From the NCBI GenBank assembly GCA_963966185.1, contig CAWZYM010000148.1, positions 1,807,501-1,871,500 of the forward strand: a stretch of DNA of 64,000 bases, in the 5' to 3' direction. Shown here piece after piece: positions 49,731 to 62,631 of this stretch. The position numbers were made by a program, and so were the translations under genes. The notes beneath the pieces were generated by a model, which worked only from the letters and a program-made list of their open reading frames with translations, made no database searches and had not been told where the DNA came from. Numbering within the stretch: the first letter of the stretch is position 1; the number at the start of each line of letters is the position of its first letter. This DNA comes from Rhabditoides inermis. Its lineage: Eukaryota; Nematoda; Chromadorea; Rhabditida; Rhabditidae.

Positions 49731-49859
49731 GACCTTGACATGTAGCAGATTGGGTAGGCGCAGTCCGATTCGTCGCTTCTCCATTTGACCGAGTTGCTGG
49801 CCGGCGGCAGAGACGCAGAGGAACGCAAGGAACACACTGATCAGCAACAACACGTTCAT
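49558..49859 (-). CDS. nlp-19: neuropeptide precursor with two IGLRLPN peptides (73 aa)
   Basis: Exons 49859..49734 and 49653..49558. Signal peptide MNVLLLISVFLAFLCVSAAG, then two dibasic-flanked repeats: KRRIGLRLPNLLHV and KRRIGLRLPNIVYL, one per exon; a KKR site precedes the last five residues. The IGLRLPN core is what I remember from C. elegans NLP-19 peptides (IGLRLPNFLRF-like). There is no Gly for C-terminal amidation after either peptide. Prohormone convertases would cut at Lys-Arg in neurons; the receptor is unknown to me. An acceptor-like CACAG lies four bases before the ATG. Confidence 0.85.
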
Positions 49860-50838
49860 GTCTCTGTGTGAGAGCGAGGGAGGGTGCCGACAAGTCCGAG
49901 GATGTTCTGGATTACGGTAGACTGAGCATAGGGTAGGGTATACGAACGATTACAGTTGTTCGAAAAGGCGTAGTTCAAAAAGAATGAATTCAGAGGAGAC
50001 ACGGTACAAAATATGAGTGATGCATATGACAGCGCGACGAAAGCGTTGTGTTTTGGACGGAGGACGGAGCAAGCTAGTCAGGGGATCAAGTCATAAACTT
50101 TTACGCAGGCCTATCATCATCTTATTAGCGGGGAGAGATAGTATCTTCCACCAAAACAATCGTACCAGCACACGACTACACTACACAAAAGATGCTGGAT
50201 GGGTGAGATTACAATTCACAAACACGCGGTCAAAAGGGAAGAACACCATTTAAAACACCACGCAAACGCAGCCATCGAACAGCAATGAATGTGAAATATA
50301 CGAGATGCCGAGATGACGCGAGAGACACGATAGATCACAAGTCAATCAACCCACGGCGGAATTTCAAACGACTAGCCGGAAAATGGCATCATTCTCCAAA
50401 AGGCGAAATGGCACAGTTGTCCGCACGCCCAAGTATTTCGGCGTAATTAATGCTACACTTGTATTTGCATGCGTTTTCGGTGTAATGAAGTCATTGGCAT
50501 GCGCGGCGGGAGGCCGGAAAGTGAGATGGGAGAGGAAGCTGATGAGTCAAGACGGGCATACCGCCAATAGACAAGAGAGGCACACGCGCAAACAACTAGA
50601 GGACGCTTTCAGGACAATGCGTGTAGTTTCAGTCAAGTCGCCGAGAATCAGTTGAGTTGAGTACAATCTACTTTCACACTTTTTTATTTGTAGCATAAAT
50701 AAATTGCACTTTCTATGAGGGTACACTATGACTATAGTGAGATATACGTGAGGAACATAATATTTCAAATACTATATGGTATACCAGAGGAGGAAAGAAT
50801 GTACATGATAGATGGGGACAGAATCGCGTAACACTTGT
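49860..50838. promoter_or_regulatory. upstream region of the neuropeptide gene
   Basis: About 1 kb between the neuropeptide start and the 3' end of the macrodomain gene. No exon seen; TTTATT near 50681 may be the latter's polyadenylation signal on the minus strand. Confidence 0.35.
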
Positions 50839-51517
50839 TCAAATGTAGCAGACGAGAACCTTGACGTCCGACTTGGAGAAGACTTCGCGCAAAATTTGCT
50901 CCACCTGAAAAGTACAATGAGAGAAAGAGAAAAAAAAGACAGAGAGCGGGGCAGAGGGAGAGAGAGGGAGAGAGAGAGAGACAGTAGAGTCCTCATACCT
51001 TCTCCCACTTCAGTCCATCGAGTCCGCAGCCAATTTTCGGCATCAAAACGCCTTCCGTAAAATCAGCCATCAACTGATCGCGCATGTCCTAAAGGTATCA
51101 TTGTCTCTCCTCCTCTCTCACTCTCCCCTTCTCTCTCTCTCTCTCTCTCTCTCTCTAACTCCCTCCCTCCCTCCCTCCCTCATTTCTTCTCTCTCACTCG
51201 TCCTCGTTTTTTCCCTTCTCTCTCTCTCTCTCTCAGTCTCTCTCTATTCTCTATCTCTTTCTTTTTCTCTCTCCCTTTCTCTTTCCTTTTCTTTTATCTC
51301 TCTCTCTCTCACTCCTTCCCTCTCCCTCTCTCTGACCTCAAGCGACGCACGCAGTGTCTCGTAGGTGGGCTTGTTGAAGTACCTGAAGTCAATCAATGAA
51401 TCGATAATTGATCGAGAAAAGACTCGCCTCGGCTTGGTGATGAGGTAGTAGACGTTGGCTGAGTCGGCGCCGGTGGGAGACTGGAGCACAGCCGCCGTGC
51501 CGACACCCTTGCCTGAG

Positions 51518-51571
<54 letters not shown>

Positions 51572-51978
51572 CCTCTCCCCACTCACCCTCAGCGACCTGC
51601 TTCTTCAGCTTGGCGACGCCCCCGTAGCGCTTCTTGAACTCGACGGCGATGCCCTTTCCCATACTGGAGAAAGAGGGGGAATGCAAAAGAGGAGAGGGAG
51701 AGAGAGAGAGAGGGAGAGAGAGAGCGACAGAGAGATAGACAGAGACAGAGACAGAGACAGAGACAGAGACAGAGACAGAGACAGAGACAGAGACAGAGAC
51801 AGAGACAGAGACAGAGACAGAGACAGAGACAGAGACAGAGACAGAGACAGAGACAGAGACAGAGACAGAGACAGAGACAGAGACAGAGACAGAGACAGAG
51901 ACAGAGACAGAGACAGAGACAGAGACAGAGACAGAGACAGAGACAGAGAGAGAGAGAGAGAGAGCGACAGAGAGATAG

Positions 51979-52038
<60 letters not shown>

Positions 52039-52044
52039 GAGAGG

Positions 52045-52086
<42 letters not shown>

Positions 52087-52188
52087 TGACGCGCAGTCGG
52101 CGGAGATGCAGTGAGCGAGTGCGTAGTCTGGGAAGAGCTCTTCAGATGCTTTGAACAGGTCGCGACGCTCTACGCTGAACGACGCCAT
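50839..52188 (-). CDS. OARD1: macrodomain ADP-ribose glutamate hydrolase, TARG1/OARD1-like (153 aa)
   Basis: Exons 52188..52091, 51663..51587, 51512..51428, 51382..51337, 51088..50999, 50904..50839. Length equals human OARD1 (152). Shared order: DLF.......[25 protein letters not shown] (phosphate-binding loop), VYYLITK, KPTYETLRASLEDM, LMPKIGCGLDGLKWEKV. The catalytic Lys (here K85 in LITK) and Asp (D126 in GCGLD) of TARG1 are both kept, so it should remove ADP-ribose from Glu/Asp residues and deacylate O-acyl-ADP-ribose, in nucleus and cytosol. Intron 3 has a GC donor (AG then GCGAGT). CTACAG directly abuts the ATG, a probable trans-splice acceptor. Confidence 0.93.
51739..51948. repeat. (GACAGA)n array
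   Basis: About 35 hexamer units in intron 1 of the macrodomain gene, flanked by (GA)n. Confidence 0.97.
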
Positions 52189-52204
52189 CTGTAGCAAATA
52201 ATTC

Positions 52205-52390
52205 GATCCGCTTGCAAAAATAAGGGTTACGGTAGGAGAATAATTTCATCTTCTTGAAAAACTAATGATTACTGTAGGAGAATATATTGATCTGGTAGAA
52301 GAAAAATTGATATTCTTGCAAAAATTGGGGTTATGGTAGGAGAACAATGTGATCTTCTTGCAAAAATAGGGAATTTTGTTAATAACTTGA
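52205..52390 (+). repeat. degenerate ~60-bp tandem repeat
   Basis: Three to four units with TTCTTGCAAAAAT, GGGTTACGGTAGGAGAATAA-like and GATCTTCTTG parts, just upstream of the macrodomain gene. Confidence 0.7.
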
Positions 52391-52721
52391 TGATTCTTGA
52401 AACATTACAAAACAACTCCTCCAGATACCTTGTTCGACAGCCTACAACTGTTTAATTTCAATCAAACTCGAGCAATAATTATATTAATAGTTTATCGTCT
52501 ATTAATGAAACTTGTTCATCATCGCAAGAACAATGGCACGCAGCTTACAACACACACACAAACGTATCAATCCAGACAGACATTATCATATTTTGGTGTG
52601 ATGATAACATGGAGTGATCTAATACCGGCAGGAGAGGGGGGGACAGAGCGAACAGTCGACTTATAGAAATACGTGTGCAAAAACATCAAACATACACAAT
52701 ATAAATAATATAATCGTACAA

Positions 52722-55700
52722 ATATTATCTTTTAAAAGTACTTCCGTAAAAAGTGTTGTTTGTGTTAACCTGATTCAAGAAAAGCGCATGCATATATTAT
52801 TAATTTTCGAAAAATCAAATCGTAAACACCTGAACATGAAAACTAACACAAACTTGCTCTTTCAAACGAATATAGAATAGTTACACGTAACATTCAGAAT
52901 AATACGATTGTTTTGTTTATTTAGTGTTTTTTGCGGTTTATTATTTATGGTTTATCAGTAAAATAAAATGTTATTCGTGATGTTGTTTGACTCAATGTTT
53001 CAGGTATAAATGTCAAAAAAAACAAAACATGGAATTATTCAACATTAATTATTCAAAAATTATTCAACGTTTTGAAAGAGCAAGTTTGTGTTAGTTTTCA
53101 TGTTCAGGTGTTTACGATTTGATTTTTCGAAAATTAATAATATATGCATGCGCTTTTCTTGAATCAGGTTAACACAAACAACACTTTTTACGGAAGTACT
53201 TTTAAAAGATAATATATGTCCTTTTGTTGAATTTCATAGAAATTTTCTCTCTCGTCTTCATACATGTAACATGTTCTTCTCTCATTATTTCATCAATTTC
53301 ATTTCAAATTTTTTCGATATTTTCTCGTTTTCTCGTTCTCTCCTTCCATTCCTTCCCTCCTTCTCTCCTTCTTTCCTTCTCTCCTCCTCTCCTTTCCTCC
53401 TTCTCTCCTCCCATTCCTTCCCTCCTTCTCTCCTTCTCCCCTTCTCTCCTCCTCTCCTCCTCTCCTTCCCTCCTTCCCTCCTTCCCTCCTTCTTTCCTTC
53501 TCTCTTTCTCTCGTTCTCTCTTTCTCTCGTTCTCTCTTTCTCTCGTTCTCTCGTTATCCCTTTCTCTCTTTCTCTCGTTCTCTAGTTCTCTCGTTCTCTC
53601 GTTCTCTCTTTCTCCCTTTCTCTCTTTTCTCTCTTTCTCTCGTTCTCTCTTTTCTCTCTTTTCTCTCTTTCTCTCGTTCTCTCTTTCTCTCGTTCTCTCG
53701 TTCTCTCGTTCTCTCGTTCTCTCGTTCTCTCCGTCTCTCCGTCTCTCCTTCTCTCCTTCTCTCCTTCCCTCCTTCCCCACTTCTCCCTTTCTCTCTTTCT
53801 CTCGTTCTCTCGTTCTCTCGTTATCTAGTTCTCTCGTTATTTCGTTTTCTCTTTCTCTCGTTCTCTCGTTCTCTCGTTCTCTCGTTCTCTCGTTCTCTCG
53901 TTCTCGCGTGTCTCCTTCTCTTCTTCTCTCCTTCCCTCCTTCCCTCCTTCTCCCTTTCTCTTTTTCTCTAGTTCTCCAGTTCTCTCTTTCTCTCGTTCTC
54001 TCTTTCTCTCGTTCTCTCTTTCTCTCTTTCTCTCGTTCTCTCGTTCTCTCGTTCTCTCGTTTCTCGTTCTCTCGTTCTCTCCGTCTCTCCGTCTCTCCTT
54101 CTCTTCTTCCCTCCTTCCCTCCTACCACCCTCCTTCTCTCTTTCTCTCGTTCTCTCGTTCTCTAGTTATATCGTTCTCTCTTTCTTTCGTTCTCTCTTTC
54201 TCTTGTTCTCTCTTTCTCTTGTTTTCTCGTTCTCTCGTTCTCTCGTTCTCTCGTTCTCTCTTTATCTCGTTCTCTCTTTCTATCCTTCTCTCGTTCTCTC
54301 GTTCTCTCGTTCTCTCGTTCTCTCCGTCTCTCCTTCTCTTCTTCCCTCCTTCTCTCCTTCTCTCTTTCTCTCTTTCTCTCGTTCTCTATTTCTCTCGTTA
54401 TATCGTTATATCGTTCTCTCTTTTTCTCGTTCTCTCGTGCTCTCGTTTTCTCGTTCTCTCGTTCTCTCGTTGTCTCGTTGTCTCGTTGTCTCGTTCTCTC
54501 GTTGTCTCGTTCTCTCCTTCTTTCCTTCCCTCCTTCCCGCCTTCTCACTTTCTCTCTTTCTCTCGTTCTCTAGTTCTCTCGTTATATCGTTCTCTCTTTC
54601 ACTCGTTTTCTCTTTCTATCGGTTTCTCTTTCTCTCGTTCTCTCATTATCTCTTTCTCTCTTTCTCTCTTTCTCTCTTTCTCTCTTTCTCTCTTTCTCTC
54701 TTTCTCTCTTTCTCTCTTTCTCTATTTCTCTCTTTCTCTCTTTCTCTTTTTTCTCTAGTTCTCTCCTTCTCTCCTTCTCTTCTTCTCTCCATCCCTCCTT
54801 CCCTCCTTCTCCCTTTCTCTCTTTCTCTCGTTCTCTAGCTCTCTCGTTATATCGTTCTCTCTTTCTCTCGTTTTCTCTTTCTCTCGTTTTCTCGTTTTCT
54901 CGTTCTCTCTTTCTCTCTTTCTCTCCTTCCCTCCTTCCCTCCTCCTCCCATTCTCTCTTTCTCTCGTTCTCTAATTCTCTCGTTATATCGTTCTCGCTTT
55001 CTCTCGTTCTCTCTTTATCTCTTTCTCTCTTTCTTTCGTTCTCTAGTTCTCTCGTTCTCTCTTTCTATCCTTCTCTTCTTCTCTCCATCCCTCCTTCCCT
55101 CCTTCTCCCTTTCTCTCTTTCTCTCGTTCTCTAGCTCTCTCGTTCTCTTTTTATATCTTTCTCTCTTTCTCTGGTTCTCTCGTTCTCTCGTTCTCTCTTT
55201 CTATCCTTCTCTCGTTCTCTCGTTCTCTCGTTCTCTCCGTCTCTCCTTCCCTCCTTCCCTCCTCTCTTTTTCTCCTTTTCTCTCGTTATATCGTTCTCTC
55301 GTTCTCTCGTTCTCTCGTTCTCTCGTTCTCTCGTTCTCTCGTTCTCTCTTTCTCTCTCCCCTTACTAAATTCCTACTGATCGCAGCCACCAAAGTACATC
55401 TGTCTCTCTCCAAACAGCGTGCTCTCTCGCGTGCTCTCGCGCTCGCCCGCCAGCAGAGGGCTAGCTATCAGCTAGCGTGACTGGAAACGACACCCACCCA
55501 CACGCTGGCCTTTCGCCTAGTGCGAGTGCGAGATCGCTCATAACTTCTTTCGGAGAAAAGATACAAAGATGCCGTCAATTAGTGATCTGCCCTATGGAAC
55601 CGTGCGAATCTAACTAACATAAATTGGAAGACTTCACATTGTTGCTAACATGTCCTTTGGATATCGCTACTTGAAAATTCTGGCGCGAGCCTTATTTTAA

Positions 55701-55733
55701 CCCAAGAGAGAGGGCGCTGCGCGCCCTCTCTAA
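52722..55733 (+). mobile_element. palindrome/hairpin/CTAA element, copy C
   Basis: Perfect 145-bp arms 52722..52866 and 53071..53215 around a 204-bp spacer; then ATGTCCTTTTGTTGAATTTC and the rest of the block; a 2-kb satellite; 350 bp of unique sequence; and a terminal hairpin at 55708-55730 (9-bp stem, CTGCG loop) followed by CTAA and T. Same plan as copies A and B; the extra length is the satellite. Confidence 0.72.
53330..55366. repeat. TTCTCTCG-like pyrimidine satellite
   Basis: Two kb of TTCTCTCG, TTTCTCTC, CTTCCCTC and related units with higher-order blocks (a CTCCTTCCCTCC segment recurs every 100-200 bp). Confidence 0.95.
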
Positions 55734-55894
55734 TGATTAAAAAAAGTTCTCTTGCGAGCGCAAATCGGATAAACACAAGATTTCACAGACGGGATGTGTT
55801 GAGCTCGCGGGTATAATAAATAGTAAGAGGATAGGTCAGCTGGTCTGCCTGTGATCAGCTGGTCTACCTGTGATCAGCTGATCTAGCAGCTGAT

Positions 55895-56070
55895 CTACCT
55901 GGGCAGCGGCCGGACGAGGAAGAGCTTCTCGTTGTCGGCCGAGAAGATGGCATGGCTGGTGTAGTGCTGGATGAGGGCATGCATGTCCGAGAAGGTGCGA
56001 GAGCCGATCTTCAGACCACCGCCACCCACGTTCTCCACCTAGAGACAGAAAGACTCTCTCTCTCCTTCTC

Positions 56071-56101
<31 letters not shown>

Positions 56102-57374
56102 CTCTCCCTCTCTCTCCCTCTCTCTCCCTCTCTCTCTCTCTCTCCCTCTGCCTAGCCCACCTTGAAGTGCTTATTCCTCTCCACTCCCTTCAGTGAGATG
56201 GACAGATCACCGGGCTGCAAGCAATGTCGTCAAATCGAAACTCCGAAATGTACTGGACAAATAAACTACCACAGTCCACTCACCGTGCTCTCGCTCTCGC
56301 GAACCAGGTAGTCGCCCTGTTGAGCGTTGATCAGTAGCCTGAAAGTGGAGGGGATGAGAGAGAGAGGGGGGGGCTCTCACCTGTCGGCGTGGTCCCTGCT
56401 GATGCGTCCGTAGTACCAGGGCTGCTGCTCCTTGGGCGCCGAGGGAGAGACGTTCATCGTCGACGGAGGAGACGCGCCCGTCACCTGCACCACACAACAC
56501 TTGAAATCAATTTCAATGAATTAATTCACAATCACTCTCAATGGCATCCATGAACGGATCTTCGTCAACGAAGAACGACGTTCTAGTTTCAGAATACTTA
56601 AGAATACAGCGAAAGGCTACATGATCAAGCGGCTAGATCTCACTCAGTCAAACAGAATTCGAACATCTCTCACTCTTTCTCTTTCATGCCTACAAAACCC
56701 CATACCTCTCGCGCCTCAAATTTGACGAGCATACATCCACTCTTGGTACTGTTTGGCGGCCGAATGTTGAAAGATCAAACGGCGAGACAGTCGCCGCCGA
56801 TGGGAAAAGCAAATACGGTAGAGTACGCAAAGTACAGTAATTTATTTCACAGGAGTCGACAGCGCAATCACAGATTCCAAAATGTGAGCTTGATTTCTAC
56901 TCCCACGCAATTCCAAATTCGCGGCTGCGAGAGAGCATGTCAACCTACGAGAGCGCAGACATGCAAGCAAATCACACGCGCAGAGAGTGTGGGTATTCGA
57001 GAGAGGCGCGCGACGGCGAGAGAGACGTCTAATCGGACCTGTCAGACCAGCGGCCAGAGCGCGATTCACACGCGTGACCGGCACTTCAACACATTCGGAG
57101 AGGAGGAAAAGCGGGAGGCGCAACATACTCAAGGGACCATTAAAACAATCAATGTTCACTGGAGAGAGATCACAGAATAAAATACTTCGAATTCGAATTA
57201 GCAATGCCCACCTCGATATAGTTCCTGGGTACGAGCCCGGAGCGTCCGTCTGCCGAGCGCGCCATCCACCAGTCGGGGTCGTGCGCCGGATGGTCCGTGA
57301 TGTCCAGGCGGTCGCCTGTGGGAGAGAGAGAGAGGTGAGGGAGAGAGGGAGGGAGAAAGAGGGGGACAGAGAGA

Positions 57375-57416
<42 letters not shown>

Positions 57417-58065
57417 GGGAGAGAGAGAGATAGAGAGAGAGAGAGAGAAAGAAATGACCCACCTTTACGGAACGACATCTCCTCCGGGTTGCTCGCATCG
57501 AACGAGTACAGCGCCACCACAACCTGGAAAACAATCAAAAATTGAACATTCAAAAATAAGCAATTGCGCCTACGAATCGCATGATAATAATAGCATTGTG
57601 TGAAACATGGAAGTTAATGTTCAAGTTCAGTAATGTTGATTGATTGCTCCTTGCATAATTGATTTGATTATGAATAGGAAACCCACCTCGAGCACCTCGG
57701 CCGCCTGCCCGTTCGATCCGTTCGCGTTGTGCGATGGAGACGAGAAGTTGTTGCCCAGACCCAGGCTCTGCAAGTAACGCATGTTTTCGAACCAACACAA
57801 ATCGGAACATCTTTGTTTTACAGCTACCTTGTATACCTAATATCAATACTATAACGTCTCACGATCCGCCCACCGACCTGTAGTCCCTGTGCGATGGAGG
57901 CGACTCCATTAGCCGCGCCGGTCGACGAGCCATTGTAGCTGTCGGAGGGGGCAGGGGCAGCAGCTGCTCCCTCTTCCACGTAGTTGGACGGGAACCAGCC
58001 CGTCGAACCGTTGCACTCAAAGACAGACATACATTCTCATACATCCATCCATAAGGGCCGTCGAC

Positions 58066-58114
<49 letters not shown>

Positions 58115-59990
58115 AGCATTCATTCCCCTCCTCACCTCTCCCTTCCACCATCCGTCGCTGCTCTTCTCGACGATGCGCACCGTGTCCCCCTTGTTCAGCC
58201 GCAGTTCATCCTCGAGACGCGGCTCGTACGTGTACTTGGCGAACGCCTCCATCGACTAAACCGGCAAGTTCAATGACATCTCTCACTGTCCTCCACGATA
58301 GCTGCCACCGATTTCGCAACCCAAGACGATAAATTTGATTGATTATAGAGTAGGCAGTAGGAAAGTTTGTACAATCAAAATGGTACTGCCGAACGTACCT
58401 TGTTGAATGCGTTAGGCACGGGTGAGCGGTTGTTGTTGGAAGGGAGGTGGGAGGAGGAAGAAGTGTGTGAATCGCCAAAACCCGACGACGGAGGAGACGA
58501 GAACTGATCCTGGACACGGTAATCATGAGGTATAATACACAGAGGAGGAGTACGCAGTGAATAACCAATACATAAAGTGAGACCGTTACCTGCTGCAATT
58601 AATCACGATCAAGCTTCTCGAGTAAACACGCCAAATCAATAAAGTTGTTGATATAATCTTATTCACTCTCTTCACAATCCCGTATCATTGTTATCACTCA
58701 TTGGCAGCTCGCTTCGCCTCCCTCTCCAACACGAATCACGTCATACTTGACTCATCGCATCTCTCTCTCTCTCTCTCTCATGTCCCTATCACTAATCAAT
58801 AACCATCACAATATCATGTATGTCAGTGATCAGTGTTTCACACGCGAGAGATCACCCGCTGAGTGAGTGGAGCGGCGGAAACACTGACATCCACTGATAC
58901 ACTGACACACATCGCGCATGTGAGAACCGAGAGAGCGAGAGACGAGAATGGGATTGCAATTCAAGCCAACGACACTGGACAACGACACTTCCCGGATCGC
59001 AGCACTGCTCTCTCTTTCAAGACCTTTCCTTGAAGCCCAAATCCGACATGTGACTTCTCCAAACCGGCTACACGAAAAAAAACCAAGGCGAGAAATTGGG
59101 AGGCTCAAATTTCAAAGCGACACACACTCACACTGGCGAGTCTATAGAGATGTGTGAAAACGATACAGAGTCAAAAGGAGCAGAGCGGATGAAGCGCGAG
59201 TTCAACGCGTTCACGCAACACAACAAAGCGGGAACATGCGATTCGTAACACACATAAAAATCAATGCTAGAGATGTGTGGATTGGGCAATGGCGCGTAGG
59301 ACTGTGTGTTTGTGACAGAAGAATGCATACAATCTCTCCATCTCTCTCTCAAACTCCAAGTGTTTGCTTTTCAGTTGGAAGGCGCGGCGGCGGTCAACCT
59401 GGACTCTCCGACTCGCGCACTCTCTCACTCATCCAACCAGTTCCGCGCAACTAGTTTCACACCTACTACTACTACTGACTGTACAGCGCCAAAGTCACAC
59501 GTCAACTATAGCCGGCGATTCGCGGAAACGGACAGCGCTCAATCTGCATGAAAAGGGCGCAAACATTGCGAGACGAGGAACGGTGATAAGATAACGCTAT
59601 CACCAGACGTGATATAAACATAAAAACGTTGTAAATTAGCATACCTCTATTCTCCTGGGAGCTGGCTGCTTTCCGCCGCCGCCGAGTCCCTTCAGCTTGT
59701 CGACGAGCGACTCGCGGCGGACATAGTTGGACGGCACGAATCCCACCCGACCCTCCTCGTTCGCTACCTAGATTTGCATATTAATAAGTTACATAATAAC
59801 TTCAAACATCAAAACAAGCCGTACAATCAATCATAATTTGCATAATCAATAAATTGAATATCTAACGCACCTTCCACCAGTTCTTAGTGTCGTCAATGAG
59901 TCGGAGGCGCTCGCCCTTTCGTATGCCGAGCTCCTGATCCTCCTGTGGCTGGTAGTCGTACTTGACCACCACGTACACTTCCTCCGACAT
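55895..59990 (-). CDS. nck-1: NCK adaptor: three SH3 domains and one SH2 (404 aa)
   Basis: Exons 59990..59871, 59767..59645, 58509..58399, 58255..58136, 58015..57878, 57767..57687, 57523..57463, 57315..57212, 56484..56381, 56338..56284, 56214..56161, 56038..55895. SH3-1 (1-58): [35 protein letters not shown]3-2 (120-177): [37 protein letters not shown]3-3 (232-287): [38 protein letters not shown]2 (about 309-400): [26 protein letters not shown] with the phosphotyrosine-binding Arg, [21 protein letters not shown] links phosphotyrosine receptors to WASP/PAK-type actin regulators and guides axons in nematodes. Human NCK1 is 377 aa; linkers here are longer and Ser/Asn/Gly-rich. Confidence 0.95.
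58510..59644. other. large intron 2 of the NCK gene
   Basis: 1.1 kb with no coding signal recognised. An alternative first exon for a shorter NCK form could lie here, but I see no convincing start. Confidence 0.4.
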
Positions 59991-61423
59991 ACTCAAAACA
60001 AACATAACCTATTAGAAACATGACCATGACACTTTCAAAACAACAAAATTATGCAAGTTTAGTTCAATCATTCAACAAAATTAGTAACCGTTTCAGTCAC
60101 GGTGTGTTTGTTGATTTGTGTGAACAAACACACGTCATGTGTGAACAAATATAAAAGTCCATAAACATTGCAGATAATCCACGTGCAAACACAACAAAAA
60201 CCAAAACGCGTCGGTCGATCGACTCTCACCTGAATCACACGGTCACTCTCTCTCACTCGCGGCAGCGACGGCCGGGGGAAAAGGAGCGAAATCGAGCGGT
60301 CGGTCGGTGGAGAAAACGCGACGGGACGTGTGGTAATCGCTGTGCCCGTATTGTGAAACGGGGTGACCTTCAATTGGAAGAGACGCGTGCGCAGAGCGGA
60401 GAACACAGCAGCAGCAGCAGCGGTCAGATATCCCGAATCCAGGCAGGCGCGCGCTCTCCGCTCTCTCTAGCCGGCAACGCTCGATTATTGCGATGACTCG
60501 GTTAGCGAGCGGCGGGCAGAGAGAGGAAGCGGCTTCCTCTATGAATGTGAAGTCCGCGGGGAATAGTGCGGAATGTGGGAGAATGCACCAGTAGCCAGGG
60601 TCCGACGCGGTCAGTCGAGGGGCTCACTTGCCGCGGGCGAGGCAGCGTCAGCTATCGATCGAACGTGGAAACCGCGTGTCCGCGACCGGAATGACACTCT
60701 CTGTCCCTCTCTCTCTCCCTCCTCCTCCTCTCCTCTCTCGCGAGCCGCACACTCTCTGGAATACACGATTCGTTGGAGGCGAAACGAGTAGTATTATGCG
60801 ATGGGGGCACTCGAGTGCTGCTGGTAATCTCTCGGCGGATTGCGGCAAACGTATTCAAAGTCGCGGCGCGTGCGACGACAAAGCCACACACCGCGAACGG
60901 CAATCGACACTTGTGCTACTTTCGGCCACCACTCGACGTATTCAGCCAATGATAGAATCCCGCATGTGTGTGTGTGTTGGAGGTCAATGAGCCGGGAAAC
61001 TGGAATTTCGTTTCCTTTCCGAGACTTCATTTCAAATTAGCGGTTACCGAAAGTAGGACAGTCCCGGCGGGCAAAAAGAGTGCGACGTATGCGCGCGGGG
61101 GTACGGAAACCGATTGATTCGATCAGCAAAAACGTGCTAACAAACCAAACCACAACACATATCTACCCATATAAGAGCGTTTGTCGTGCGCCAAGATCTA
61201 GAGAGGGCGGATGATACAATGCAAACAGCACTCATCCCATCATCAGCTGCTGCTCCCCTCCTCTCGCGCGGAACCCGCTCATCCTCTGTTGTCGCGGTTG
61301 CACCCCGCAGGGTCGAGACAGCAGATTAATCGACAGATTGCGCCCTCTCCACCACACCAACCCCACACATATGTGCTCTAATTGGCTGGAGAGGGCGTAA
61401 GAACCCCACTCAAAGCACAACAC
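59991..61423. other. spacer upstream of NCK
   Basis: CpG-rich parts, short CT tracts, a CCATATAAGAG TATA-like site near 61168, and a small inverted pair of GAGAGGGCG motifs (61201, 61324, 61389). No supported gene. Confidence 0.4.
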
Positions 61424-61648
61424 TTGCTGTAACAAGAACGAAACAACCAAATCACAACAGAAAAATCCGCAAAAAGTGATGTAGTGTGAATTAAACAACA
61501 TTTCTGTACAAATCACTTTACACTTAAACAGCACAACACCAACGAAAACTTTCAGGCTTGTAAGAAAACGATTTATCTAGTTCAATATCACCTCAAATTT
61601 TTAAGATAGTAGTTCGTAATAGTGTAAGTAATAAGAATGTCTTCTCTG

Positions 61649-62511
61649 CTACTGCTCATCCTGCTGCCTTCCTTGGCCAGCGACCTGCATCCGCTGGAAT
61701 CGTTCGAGTGCGATTCGCATGTCGAAGTGAGACGAGTAGAGACAGGCAATGTGCGTCTCGAACATGTAGAACATCAACAGAAAGCTGAACGTCGACGAGA
61801 GATAGTCCATCTAAACAACCTCCCATGTATTCAATATTTACATAAATACGTTATTGTATTAGACGTATACCGTACCCCGTCGTTCTTAGACTGCTCGAGA
61901 TTGGAGGTGGAGAAGAAAAGTTCGAGCGAGTCGGCCATAGCAGTGACAGCGACATGCAACTGAAATGAGGAACATGCGAGAGCAATCAATAAACCAAACC
62001 AGACTGACGAACCAGACTGAAGGTGGCGAAGAAGTGCATTCTCGCCGGACTGACAGCCAGACGCCGAGCCCACACCGGACGACACGACACCACCTAGCAC
62101 ATACGGTAGGTACAGTACGCCTACCGTAATCCTCACCTCGACCAGACCGAACGCGAGCAGTGACATCATCGGGAAGACGCAAAAGATAAAGTACTTAACC
62201 ACCACGTTCATCACCTACAGTAACGCAACGTCTAAAGTACAGTAGTTTTACCGTACCTTTCCCACGTCTAGTGAAGTGCTCCTATCTCCGGGACAGTGTT
62301 CGAGGGAGAAGATGTGACAGATCGTCTCCTTGTCTTTTTCCGCCTCCTCCGAGAACCGCCACATCAGAAAGGCGCAAGACGCCAGGCCCACCAGCTAATA
62401 TCGATTGATTATCGATCGATAGTCATACCCACCTTGCACCACGCCTTCACCCAGGGATGGCGCTCGCGCGGCGGCGGCTCCACACGGATATCATCAGCTG
62501 GAACGGATGGT

Positions 62512-62579
<68 letters not shown>

Positions 62580-62631
62580 GCGCACCCATGTCCATGTTGG
62601 GTGGCTGGTGTTGCTCTACTTGCTCAGCCAT
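61649..62631 (-). CDS. small multi-pass membrane protein, duplicate copy 1 (217 aa)
   Basis: Exons 62631..62586, 62497..62433, 62394..62257, 62214..62137, 62093..62013, 61959..61876, 61810..61649. Polar N-terminus (MAEQVEQHQPPN), then hydrophobic stretches LVGLASCAFLMW, YFIFCVFPMMSLLAFGLVE, LHVAVTAMADSLELFF (weak) and FSFLLMFYMFETHIACLY, giving about four membrane segments, with a basic loop CRPVWARRL. C-terminal tail is Gln/Arg-rich. I do not recognise the family. CTGCAG lies nine bases before the ATG, a possible trans-splice site. The donor of exon 5 (GTTCGT) is unusual but keeps phase. Confidence 0.65.

Noticed and set aside
51681..52154. Arg-Asp repeat frame
   Set aside because: Translation of the (GACAGA)n array in a macrodomain intron.
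53224..54838. Ser/Leu/Phe and Arg/Glu-rich open frames of 180-310 codons on both strands
   Set aside because: Low-complexity translation of the pyrimidine satellite in element C; both strands open at once.
58588..58590. Three-base microexon (CAG) in the NCK gene
   Set aside because: CTGCAG-CAG-GTAACG fits the pattern by chance; the exons on each side already join in phase without it.
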